DNA of 64,000 bases from assembly GCA_947561585.1 (NCBI GenBank), contig CANNZV010000337.1, forward strand, positions 248,001 to 312,000, given 5' to 3'. The position numbers and the translations under genes are program-made. The stretch's first letter is position 1. Each line of letters opens with the position of its first letter. The notes beneath the pieces were generated by a model. That model was not told where the DNA came from. It worked only from the letters and a program-made list of their open reading frames with translations, and ran no database searches. Source of the DNA: Caprella mutica (lineage: Eukaryota; Arthropoda; Malacostraca; Amphipoda; Caprellidae). Shown here piece after piece: positions 11,001 through 21,549 of the stretch.

Positions 11001-14000
11001 GTATTTCTGCCGTCTGTATTTCTTACGTTAAAGGCGGAGTATCCCTGACGTTTACGGTTCTTCGCATTCCAATCTGCTGATCCAACCTCAACCACAGAAT
11101 CATTGAGGTGCGTTTATGCAAATGTGTCATCACATGTATGGTGCAATCCCAAACCAAATTCTTCCAATTCCTTAACCCTTTAAAGACTGACTGAGGAGTG
11201 TTTGAGCTCGACAAGACTTTATAATAGCAATTAAATATTAGAACATGATTTTCATTAGATATATTTGTAAATGATCATACTCTATTTTTTTCTCATATAC
11301 CAACAGGAAAATTATGTCAAGCATGAAAGTGAATATAATTCTATAATTCACAGAGAATATGAGCGTGTGTCTACCCTCACAGTACTCCCACAAGACACTA
11401 ACGCACATACGCACACATAGTTGCCAGATGTCACTACGCACCAAGCAATCAATTAGAAGAGGGAATAAATGAATAATTAGAATTTCAATATTTTTCATTT
11501 ATCCCAATTAACAGAATTAGTTATATATACCAATTTGTAGTTATTATTTGCAATTAATTGTCCTCGGAATAACAGTGACTTGGCAAACACTCACGTACAC
11601 ACTACCTCTAGTTGTATGACACCCCCAATTTCACCCCCACAGCAAGTATAACGTACACATTTCATACAGAATGCATTCAATGTAATAACTTTGTTCCTAT
11701 CAATCATGGGTATAAAAAATTTTGCACATTACATTTATATGATAAATGCTACGAACTGACAAAAAATCATACAATTCAAGCCACTGGTTTCCTAAATATC
11801 AGATGTGTAGCGAATCCTACGCACTCAGTCTTTTAAAGACATAAATTTTGTCAGTCTAATTAGGGTTAGAGTAATTAATATTTGCGATAAAGATTATTAT
11901 CATACTTTGAATCTATGAGGTCGAAGACAATGTCAAAATGACATCCGTTAGATTACATCTGATAACTGGCGTCGTATATGACGTGGGATTTCAGTCGGAG
12001 TACCACATTATCTTGATCTACGTCGAAATATATTAATTTTTAGGATGGAAGACGATTTATTTACAATATTAAAACAAAAATATTGTACAATTACTACTTT
12101 TCTATTCTAATACTATAATTTTCTTAGACTAATTCTTCTATTTTGTGATCAGGTGATGACTGTTATGGAGACCCTTATTACTGCCGTAATGCGCGTACTA
12201 ACCCCAACTGGACAATCCCTGAATACAAAGACTGCGGCCCCGAGAGTGATCCAAATATCTGTAAGTGTGATGAAAATAACAGTAAGTTGATGAGACACTG
12301 TGAGTGTGATGAGAGACTGAAAGTGTGGTGAGAGACTGTAATCGTAATGAGAGAGACAGTGAGCGTGATGAGAGACAGTGAGAATCACCACACTTTTAAA
12401 ATTTCTAAAATTTATTACAATTTTATTAGTTTTCATTTTTTAAATATCGTTTCTGGATTACAATGTTTTTGAATCTTTTTATTGATCATAATTCTTTCCC
12501 TTTAATTTATAGGACTTAAATTCATTTCTAATATTTTTGTATCCAATTCAGGTAAATGTGATGGTTTCAGATGCAAAAACAGACACTGCCTATCACCAAT
12601 TGACAACAAAAGATGTGATGGTAGTGGTGACTGTGATGACAACAGTGATGAAGAGGACTGTAAGTAATAGATTTAACTTGGTTGTATCTACACATGTCTA
12701 TTTGTGACTGTGAACAGATATGAAATGTAATGTAGATAATAGATAAGAATTGGTTATATCTACAGGTAACTTTCGATTTGTCTCCTGGGATGGGATTTAA
12801 CAGATTAAATATATTGTTTACTACATAATATTACAGGTTTTTAATCCAAAAAAATATTGTAGGCTCAGTACAATGCTTTTCGAGTTTTCGAATACTGAAA
12901 TTTCAAAAGTGACTTTGGTTGCATCTACTTAGTAATTTTCTAATTACCAATTGAATTAAATAAGATAGTGTGAATTTCTTTATCTCAGGCCCTTGTACAG
13001 AATGTACAATTATTGTACATTCTGAAATTGTCCAATCAGATACGTGACTGAGATAATAATTATTATTGTGAAGAATAATTTAGTTCTATCATATATTAAC
13101 CCTAGTAAACTAGTACTTGGTTCTGAAGAACCAGCTCTCATGAAAAAAAAAATAATAAGTTCTAATTTTGACCCGATTTCTTTTCATAACTTTTACTTTT
13201 ATGAGCATGGCCAAAATCCCCGTCCAAATAACAGTGGTACCTAAGAAACTTATGTTTCTCTTGTTTCCTTGTTACAGTATTTTATTAAGTTTAATAACAA
13301 AATTAGTAAAATTTTGGAAGTAATAATTATACATTGGTCGAAAGCTGTTATAGAATAATGAAGATACTTAGGTGAAATACTTCATTTGATTACTGAAATA
13401 ATAGGGATAAATTTTAAATTATCGCAGTCGAATTCTGAAATTACTGAAATAGACTGAAATCGAATATTTTCTTCAACCACCAATATTCAATTAATAATCA
13501 ATGTAAACTTATCACTTTACCTATTATAATACTATAATTTACTTCGACTAATAAAATTCATTTTCTGGTCAGGTGACGAGTGTTTTGGAGACACTTCTTT
13601 CTACTGCCGTGATGCGCGTAAATGTATTCCATCCGAATCCAAATGCAATGGAGAAAACGACTGCGGCGACTGGAGTGACGAAAAAGACTGCGAGTGTCCG
13701 GCGCGAGAGAGTGAGTGTGATGAGAAAACTGAAAATGTGATGAGAAAACTGAAAATGTGATGAGAAAACTGAAAGTGTGATAATAACGACTGAAAGTGTG
13801 ATAATAACGACTGAAAGTGTGATAATAACGACTGAAAGTGTGATAATAACGACTGAAAGTGTGATAATAACGACTGAAAGTGTGATAATAACGACTGAAA
13901 GTGTGATAATAACGACTGAAAGTGTGATAATAACGACTGAAAGTGTGATAATAACGACTGAAAGTGTGATAATAACGACTGAAAGTGTGATAATAACGAC

Positions 14001-17000
14001 TGAAAGTGTGATAATAACGACTGAAAGTGTGATAATAACGACTGAAAGTGTGATAATAACGACTGAAAGTATGATGAGAGAGACAGAGAGGCTGCGCGCA
14101 CACCAAAGGAGAGATAACACGAAAGATTGAACTCGGTAACACGATAATACTATCTAGAGCGCACACTGAAAGGGAGTCCGAAGAGAGAAAGAAATATTAA
14201 AAGATAGTCAAAGATAGAGCTCGCCTCTCAGATGACTTATCGCCAATCTTTCTTCAAGTTGATTTCATACGGGTAAGTTTCATGAATGTGGCTATGAATG
14301 TGGCACCAGAGTTACAAGCTGAGTACTTTTTTCGTGTGCGCGGGTACTATCTTTTTATCTTGAAATCTTTCTTGCTATCTTTTTTTTGTGAGCGCGCGGC
14401 TAAGTAAGTGTGATGAGATAGACTGTTACTACTGCACAGTTTTTACGGGTGTCAATATGAATTGTAACAGAAGTCAAAGTGAGATTAAATGGGTGACTTG
14501 TAATATTTATCTTCAAAAGTAAAGATTCTCTGATTAACCCCTACATGGTTGCTCAACTTTAGCTTTGCTGATGTGCCATATCTACAGATTGCTGTCCCAA
14601 AATAGGGCCTTCCTCCATATACGGGTTAAGGGAAAATATTTCTTTATTTTAAATTTTTCCTCTCAAGTATTATTTCCATAAACTTTAAATATTTAGTTAT
14701 TGAAGTTTATTCTGTAATTTTTAGCTCCTGTTCATTTTGTGTTCAATACAAACAGAATCAGAAACGTTTCCTGAAACTTAATGTATTTCTTCATTGTAAT
14801 TATGTAAATGAATAACTAATTTCTTTTAACAGAAGAAAATATATGTAGTTATATTTAATTCATTAGGCACATATCCTCTCTCATTTGATCATTACTTATA
14901 TGTTATTTTATGCAACTGCTAACACCTATAGATCTACCGATACTGTTGCACCAACTGCAGGTATAGATGCCATAATTATGGTTAAATTAAACCATACATC
15001 TATCATTGTAAATGAAATATGTTGAGTTTAAACAACCAACAGTTATTTACAGTAAAGTGTAATATGAAGGGTTAAAACATCCATCATTCTTTTCAATTAA
15101 GGCTTAAAATTCAGAGTTTCAATTACATTGATCTAGTTGTTCAAATTTAAATTTAAGTGAGTCTAAGTCTAATATTTTCTTCTTCATTTTCCAGGGATCA
15201 GATTTCGTATCGTTGGAGGTTTCATATCCAATCCTGACGATTGGCCCTTCATGGCAGCTCTCTTCAAAACCACTTCCAACAGTCAGTACAGGTTTTTCTG
15301 CGGAGGAGCCATCCTTGACACCATGCATATCCTAACAGCTGCTCATTGTTTGATGTAAGTCTGATATTCTTCTAGGACACACTGATAGAAAACTATGGAA
15401 GCTATAGAAGATTAAGCCAAGTCACCACTTAATCTTCTATATCCCCACTATGACTTTATATGTCGATAGGAACTGAAATAGTAATACTGTTACCAAGGAA
15501 GAAAGTTATGGTGGGGCCATAGTAGATTAAAAGAGACATCACCACATACTATTTTATGGCCCCAATATAACTTTATCTCTGTGTAGTTCGAAGAAAAAAA
15601 TTAGTCTATGGAATAATTTCAAGAACCAAATTTCTTCATTATATGCGCCTTGTCACCGACTGGTGGTATGTGAATTTGCATCCATGATTATTGCCAATGA
15701 CTGGTGGTAGATGACTATGTTTGTGGAGTAGCTTTTTTGCATCCATGAGCTTTTTCACCAACTGGTGGTAGGTTTTTTCATGGAGTTTCAATATCGTTTT
15801 GAGGTCCTTCAGCCTTTTATCCGATTCAAACTTTTATCTTCCGTTTAAATAATAAAAACATTGAATTCGCAAGTACCATAATCCTTGATCATATATTACT
15901 CTGAATTTGTCATTGATGTCTCTGAAACTCTTTCTCCTTTATAGTGGGTACACAGCTGACCAGATTGTCGTTAGAATTGGAGAGCACGATTTCAATTCAT
16001 CGACAGGAAGAAATATGAAAGTCAGTGATATTCGGCCTCATGAGCAGTGAGTTTGGTGAATATGAATCAATTTTACTAGATTTCTATTTTTAAACTTTTA
16101 GAAAACAACAAAAAATAATTTTTTTCATTTAATTTGATGACATTTTTTCCATATCCCTACTTCTGTTATTAAAAAAATCCTTCACAAAAATTCTCATACG
16201 TCCAAGAATCATATCAGTTATAGAATTATAGACACTCTCTTTAATTTTGAAAAACATCAATATTTTGACAATGTAATTAGATATCACTTCAATGCTTTCC
16301 TTTGAATACTTTTTTGATGACTTCTTTTAGTTTCAACCACGAAAGTAAACAAAATGACATCGCCATCTTGAAGCTGCAGGACGAGATTACATTCGATGGC
16401 AAGATCAAACCAGTTTCCTTGCCTCCTCCTATCTTCGATTTGATTGACCGCGATGCCTATGTTATTGGTCAGTTTAACGCCTACATTATTGGTCAGTTTA
16501 ACGCCTACATTATTGGTCAGTTTATTACCTATGTTATTGGTCAGTTTATTACCTATGTTATTGGTAATTTTATTGACTATGTTACTTATTGGTCAGTTTT
16601 TGTCTGTGTTATTGGTCAGTTTATTGCCTATGTTATTGGTAAGTGTTATGCCTATGTAATTGTGCAGTTTATTGCCTATGTTATTTGTAAGTCTTTTGAA
16701 TTTTTTGGACGTTTCCATATTTTCGATCATATTAGAAAAGTATATAATAATCATTAAGTATATTATAATCATTAACATTATTTTACATTAATCTGTAGGT
16801 ATCATGGATATCAATTATAATATAGAGTTTGATGATAACTATCATTTACTTTTTCATTACATTTTGAGAATTATGAACCGTGCAATAACTCTGAACCTAC
16901 TTTCTATTAATTCCAAAAAGTATTTTCTATTTTATTGCCTCTAACAGCACTCCCTTTTCTCAGGTTGGGGACGCACTACTTTCAGAGGTTCCTTAAGTAG

Positions 17001-18616
17001 TGTTCTGTTGGAGGTGAAGGTGCCCATCTGGACACACGAACGCTGCAATGATGCCTATAGACGCCTTGAGATTATACCAAAGATGATATGTGCAGGTCTT
17101 GATGAAGGAGGGAGGGATTCCTGTCAGGTACGAAAATATGGAAATTAGCTGTTTTCAGTACGACCGTATCACCACAGGTTGTAATTAGTTGTGTTTAGTA
17201 CGACCGTATCACCACAGGTTGTAATTAGTTGTATTCAGTGCGAACATATCACCACAGGATGTAATTAGTTGTGTTTAGTACGACCGTATCACCACAGGTT
17301 GTAATTAGTTGTGTTTAGTACGACCGTATCACCACAGGTTGTAATTAGTTCTATTCAGTGCGAACATATCACCACAGGATGTAATTAGTTGTGTTTAGTA
17401 CGACCGTATCACCACAGGTTGTAATTAGTTGTATTTAGTACGACCGTATCACCACAGGTTGTAATTAGTTGTGTTTAGTACGACCATATCACCACAGGTT
17501 GTAATTAGTTGTGTTTAGTACGACCGTATCACCACAGGTTGTAATTAGTTGTATTTAGTACGACCGTATCACCACTGGTTGTAATTAGTTGTGTTTAGTA
17601 CGACCGTATCACCACAGGTTGTAATTAGTTGTATTCAGTGCGACCATATCACCACAGGATGTAATTAGTTGTGTTTAGTACGACCGTATCACCACAGGTT
17701 GTAATTAGTTGTGTTTAGTACGACCGTATCACCACAGGTTGTAATTAGTTGTATTCAGTGCGACCATATCACCACAGGATGTAATTAGTTGTGTTTAGTA
17801 CGACCGTATCACCACAGGTTGTAATTAGTTGTATTTAGTACGACCGTATCACCACAGGTTGTAATTAGTTGTGTTTAGTACGACCATATCACCACAGGTT
17901 GTAATTAGTTGTGTTTAGTACGACCGTATCACCACAGGTTGTAATTAGTTGTATTTAGTACGACCGTATCACCACAGGTTGTAATTAGTTGTGTTTAGTA
18001 CGACCATATCACCACAGGTTGTAATTAGTTGTGTTTAGTACGACCGTATCACCACAGGATGTAATTAGTTGTGTTTAGTACGACCGTATCACCACAGGTT
18101 GTAATTAGTTGTGTTTAGTACGACCGTATCACCACAGGATGTAATTAGTTGTGTTTAGTACGACCGTATCACCACAGGTTGTAATTAGTTGTGTTTAGTA
18201 CGACCGTATCACCAAAAGTTGTTTTAAACGTATGGTCACTTTTTCTTTTAGTTTCAAGATGATCAGTCGACTAAACCAGTTTAAATACCGGTAAAAGTTA
18301 TAGTTGTGAAGCATTGTAAATCTTAAAATTTTGATGTCAGAAGGAAACAATAACAAATATTAACTTTTTACTTATTTCCTTTTGACATCTTAGCATTTTC
18401 TTAAGAATATTTAAAGCCATAACTTTTTGATGATTATGTGTTTCTGTTTCGCAGGGTGATTCAGGCGGGCCCCTCCTCACGAAGCTGCACTGTAATTCCG
18501 ATTGGTACATTGTAGGCGTGGTTTCGTTTGGGCCTTGGTGTGCCGTAGCTGGTAAACCGGGTATTTACACCAAAGTGACTGACTACCTCGACTGGATTAA
18601 TAACAATATGGGATGA
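8091..18616 (+). CDS. Secreted LDLa-domain trypsin-like serine protease (proclotting-enzyme type), 10 exons
   Basis: Exons: 8091-8157, 8280-8408, 12153-12260, 12552-12659, 13573-13710, 15195-15354, 15945-16046, 16331-16467, 16964-17127, 18455-18616. All junctions are GT-AG, phases agree, and the total is 424 aa. Residues 1-22 form a signal peptide. Four LDLa modules follow (about 23-65, 66-101, 102-137, 138-178), with phase-1 introns splitting the last Cys of modules 1-3. A short Cys-containing linker leads to activation after Arg188 and the new N-terminus IVGG. Catalytic residues are His234 (TAAHC), Asp280 (NDIAIL) and Ser374 (GDSGGP); Asp368 in RDSCQ implies cleavage after Arg/Lys. By family it should be a haemolymph zymogen in an immune or clotting-like cascade, with LDLa modules in place of a CLIP domain. 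Oddities: modules 1 and 2 lack cysteines, and the interchain Cys of related proteases is Ser in PVSLPPP. The start is chosen by the signal peptide. Domain calls are secure; the physiological role is inferred. Confidence 0.9.
8280..8408 (+). other. LDLa module 1 exon, third cysteine missing
   Basis: This exon encodes the first LDLa module of the serine protease. It keeps the calcium-site consensus [17 protein letters not shown] but has only five of the six cysteines. The position that normally reads G-x-C-I reads GNPPNSPP instead. The last Cys codon is completed by the next exon. Confidence 0.8.
9530..11215 (+). mobile_element. Degenerate reverse-transcriptase retroelement inside intron 2 of the protease gene
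   Basis: Several frames on the plus strand read as the C-terminal half of a reverse-transcriptase polyprotein of a kind common in invertebrate non-LTR-like elements. Recognisable segments are [12 protein letters not shown] (about 9680), [19 protein letters not shown] (about 9800), [17 protein letters not shown] (about 9970), [14 protein letters not shown] (about 10320), [13 protein letters not shown] (about 10400) and NDVVKRAL/LDRGDG-like text (about 10610-10700). Stops and frameshifts are numerous, so it is dead. The next expected segment (LVWDCT...DTFA) is found on the minus strand at 11214-11023, so the 3' part is inverted. Exact ends and clade cannot be fixed. Base composition is more GC-rich than the surroundings. 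Confidence 0.7.
12153..12260 (+). other. LDLa module 2 exon, strongly degenerate
   Basis: This 108-base phase 1-1 exon still splices cleanly, but its LDLa module lacks the third and fifth cysteines and the acidic calcium-binding loop, which has shrunk to GPESDPN. It resembles exon 13573-13710 (shared pattern DxCxGDxxxYCRxAR), and the flanking intron sequence is also similar, so it looks like a decayed tandem duplicate. Confidence 0.75.
12261..12394 (+). repeat. Degenerate ~20-bp tandem repeat starting at the exon 3 splice donor
   Basis: From the first base of intron 3 about seven imperfect units of 15-23 bp follow, most beginning with a donor-like GTAAGT, GTGAGT, GTGAGC or GTGAGA and continuing with a GATGAGA-like stretch. 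Donor-like copies at 12282 and 12300 lie 21 and 39 bases after the used donor, so using either would keep phase 1. Confidence 0.7.
13690..14078 (+). repeat. 21-bp minisatellite starting at the exon 5 splice donor
   Basis: The position homologous to the donors of the other LDLa exons reads GCGAGT (13690). Exactly 21 bases later comes a good GTGAGT (13711), then transitional 20-26-bp units, then about 14 near-identical 21-bp units of the form gtgtgataataacgactg. The unit length is a multiple of three, so long open frames appear in several frames on both strands; these are not genes. Confidence 0.85.
14085..14402. mobile_element. Foldback insertion in intron 5 of the protease gene
   Basis: The ends are inverted copies of each other: the left end has ggctgcgcgcacac followed by an agagata tract, and the right end has a tatctttt tract followed by gtgagcgcgcggct. 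Minisatellite-like GTGTGATGAGA sequence lies on both sides, so a small hairpin element probably inserted into the repeat. Confidence 0.55.
15403..15574. repeat. Two short palindromes in intron 6
   Basis: A hairpin with arms around tagaagattaag lies at about 15403-15440. A second, with arms around atggtggggccatag, lies at 15502-15574. They look like two related foldback modules. Confidence 0.5.
15650..15805. repeat. Dispersed repeat family A fragment in intron 6
   Basis: Contains the phrases ccatgag...ttcacc, actggtggtag and tggagtagctttttt, which recur at 23.3, 43.0, 48.2 and 51.1 kb. Here the actggtggtag phrase itself is present three times. Confidence 0.55.
16455..16693 (+). repeat. 24-bp repeat spanning the exon 8 end and its splice donor
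   Basis: About nine to ten copies of a 24-bp unit contain the last bases of exon 8 (gcctatgttattg) and the donor that follows (GTCAGT). The first copy holds the real exon end at 16467, because joining it to exon 9 recreates the conserved VIGWG. Later copies carry further GTCAGT or GTAAGT sites at mostly 24-bp steps, so alternative use would add eight codons per unit in frame. Confidence 0.85.
17128..18214 (+). repeat. 40-bp minisatellite starting at the exon 9 splice donor
   Basis: About 27 units of 40 bp (gtacgaccgtatcaccacag, then gttgtaattagttgtgttta) fill most of intron 9. The first, shortened unit begins at the donor itself: GTACGAAAATATGG aligns with GTACGACCGTATC with a 10-base gap. 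Units alternate between a few variants (cgtatc/catatc, aggtt/aggat), which implies block duplications. Confidence 0.9.
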
Positions 18617-18694
18617 ATTAATGATCCTCTGGGGTAGTGATTCATGATCACAAGCTCAATTTAAGAATTTTAGCATAACTTTATAATTAATATA

Positions 18695-18722
18695 GTGAAA
18701 TAAATAAATGTAAAATAAATCC
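18695..18722 (+). terminator. Candidate polyadenylation signals of the protease gene
   Basis: Overlapping AATAAA-type hexamers occur about 85 bases after the stop codon at 18616. Confidence 0.5.
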
Positions 18723-20247
18723 AGTAGTGTAGTAGTATTTTAGTTAAAATTTCATCATCATTTGTGGTGTTCTGTATTTGTGGCGCCTTAACGCCATGCA
18801 TATATTATAGGAAATATATTTCCAAATTCCAAGTCAATTATTCATGCTATTCACTTTATTTTGACATTTTTCTAATATTTCATGTTCACTTAATAACTTA
18901 ATTTGATTTCTATTTCATTGAATGTAACTTGCATTTTTTAAATTCATTCTTGCCTTAACAGTGAGCGTAAGCCCGTCTTACCTGATAATTGTCATTATAT
19001 TTCTTTTAAGGTGACATAGTAATCGTAAGACCGCGATATCTTACCTGTTAAATATTCATTTTCTTAAACCTTTTTTATCTTTAAACCATACCTAGTAAGC
19101 TTGTACTGATTAATTCCCTCTTTGTGTTTATTTAGGTTTTTAGGTTTTTTGAAGTTTTAAAATCAAGCCTAGTAAAACCGAATCAACCTCCTATTATGTA
19201 TCATTGTCATCTCTCCAAACAAAGCTTGTAGTACATTTACTTGCCTAACTATTCTAATAATTCATAATAGTTTGTATCTCTGCCAAGTTATTAATTGTGT
19301 CACACTACTATCCTAAATATATATTTATTTTCTTTTCAATTTTCAAGATACGGAGATATTATGTCATTTCATTAATTATTGAACTCATAAATCACTATGG
19401 CAGCATTCTATCAATTTAATAATAAATGGATGCTCAATAATAAGTAATTATTTAATGACAATTTAGTAAGATACTTTTATAAATTTCTCATGCATTTATT
19501 TCATTAACCCTAGTAACCTAGGCCACTGCGGCAGGAGTACCATTTTTCACATACTTACATACGATTAGGCAAAACCGAAGGTGATAAATAGCAAGATTCT
19601 CATATTATGAACGTTTATTCAACATAATGAGCATATCAGAGTTCTTTCCAGTCATGAGATGCACGAGTGTGTTTGACTACATATGGTGCATTTAATTAAT
19701 ATTTTTCTTTTATATTTATTCTATTATCAATGCGTATTCCGCAAATTTCAAAATGTACCTACTATAATTTTAGAATAACGGAATATATAACAAGGCTAGA
19801 CTGTCATGAATTCTGGTTATTTGAACTTTCTTAAATTCTTCGGCATCACATAAAAACTCTGTGACAAGTTTTTTTTCAAAGCAGAAGATCGTTTTAGGTC
19901 TAATGGATGTCATTGTAATAACTATGAGGTATTATCAACATAATAACTGATAAAAAGAAAGAAACTGCTCTCTCCATCGTATAATCTTTGATATCTAAAC
20001 AGCTACTGGATCAGTTTTTCGTCTCGGTGATGGGGAACGAACTGCAATACTCGAACACGCATAGAGTTCGGAAAGTGGGTGTTAGTTAACATATAGGTCT
20101 TAACCCAATCTGATTTTTAGAAAATTATAATTGGGCACCCACTCACTTTCCGAATACAACGATTCTAATTAAGTGTCAAAGCACTGTTCCTTTACCCTAG
20201 AATTACCAAGTGAAACTGTGTAAAAGTCAATGGATCGAATAGGTTAA
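18723..20247. other. Intergenic sequence between protease gene and MITE cluster
   Basis: One short inverted repeat (ttcggaaagtgggtg near 20070 and cacccactcactttccgaa near 20135) is visible. No coding potential was recognised. Confidence 0.4.
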
Positions 20248-20825
20248 AGGTCCTCTCCAAGCAAATTTTTTTATTGCTTAAATCTATGAGGCTAATGTTT
20301 CTTATCATTTTACTGCAAACCGCATCAAATTTGATAGCATATTTTTAATTTCATATGCTTTTAAAGATTTTTATAATCAAAACTCTACAGAACTTATTTT
20401 ACTTCCGACTTTCTAATTTTCAGTCAGAAGAAGAAGAATGTACACCATTTGTTTTGATTGTCAACTAGGTATAAGGTTTAATAAATCTATTTAATATTTG
20501 TGTTACGGTATAAAATCTGATAAACTTTAAATAAACGTTCATATACTTAATGAAACAATTAATATCCAAAACTAAGGCCAAAAACGCATTTTTAGTTAAA
20601 AATCTAAATTTACAATCAAAACAAAGAGTGTACAATCTTCTTTCTCAGCGTCAGGTTAGTGATTCGCTCAACTTGTGCTCACAGAGTATTAAAAATCTTT
20701 AAAAGCAAATAATAAAATATATACTTAACCAAATTGTATGCAGTTTGCGGAATAATGATCGTAGACCTTAGTTCTATAATATTATGTAATAAACTCATTT
20801 TTTCCCCGGAACCTGGAGAGGACCT
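20248..20825 (-). mobile_element. TTAA-flanked foldback MITE, family B copy 1
   Basis: AGGTCCTCTCCAAGC at the left and GGAGAGGACCT at the right are bordered by TTAA on both sides. The interior is a diverged long palindrome containing gtacaccatttgttttgatt and an inverted relative gattgtacactctttgtttt. It matches copies at 35487, 36075 and 52405, in opposite orientation. Confidence 0.8.
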
Positions 20826-21222
20826 TTAAAGGATCTATCAATACTTCTGAGTGAATGACCTGGCAGGTTCTTTACTCATGGAGAAAAAGTGTCGAAATGA
20901 TAGGTAGTCGCTTTACTCAATAGGCTATAATTTGACTAAGAAAACTTGTCAAAATGTTGGATAATACTTTTAATGAATTTTCTCTTAAAAAAATATTTCA
21001 TAGTTCATAATTTTTCCCATACTTTACAATACTATCACTGTAAGGATCACGTAAATGTGCATATACGGTGGTTCAATTAGTAAAATAATAATAATATCCA
21101 ATACTTGAGTAGCAGAGTACTGCTCCAGAGTGACCTTGACGACCTAATCCAAAAATAAAAAAATCAACTGAAACTAAATGTTCGACTGGAACATTCAACT
21201 CGTACAGCTAGAGGTACTTTGA

Positions 21223-21549
21223 AGGTCCCCTCCACTCTATTTTTTTTATTATGTACTCTACTCTTTAGAGCTAAGGTTACTGTTTATAAAACTGCAAACC
21301 ATTTCAAAAATATTTTTACAGTTTTATTAAAATATGTAATTTAAATCATTCTTTAAAAAAATTCTACCCTCTGAAACAAATTGAAAACAATATTACATTT
21401 TGAGATGGTTGGTGCGATAAAGAAGGAATTAAAAAACAAAAAGGAATTAAAGAACATATTCTTCTGTTTCAATTTCCTTATAAAATATATGTTATCTTCA
21501 CAAATAGTACGTATTGCAATTTGCATCATGTTTCGTATGGAGAGGTTCT
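21223..21549. mobile_element. Short diverged relative of MITE family B
   Basis: AGGTCCCCTCC at the left (after TTGA) and GGAGAGGTTCT at the right, 327 bp apart, with a similar overall AT-rich foldback layout. Confidence 0.5.

Noticed and set aside
13690..13695. GC-AG intron with GCGAGT donor at exon 5
   Set aside because: It would replace the last LDLa cysteine by Trp, and a canonical phase-matched GTGAGT lies 21 bases downstream. Still formally possible.
13558..14166. Open frames of up to 202 codons on the minus strand, and one of 117 codons on the plus strand
   Set aside because: They are read through the 21-bp minisatellite; the unit length is divisible by three, so any stop-free frame stays open. 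They lie in an intron of the protease gene.
16302..16757. 151-codon frame as a separate small gene
   Set aside because: It contains exon 8 of the protease and then runs into the 24-bp repeat; splicing at 16467 restores the conserved GWG.
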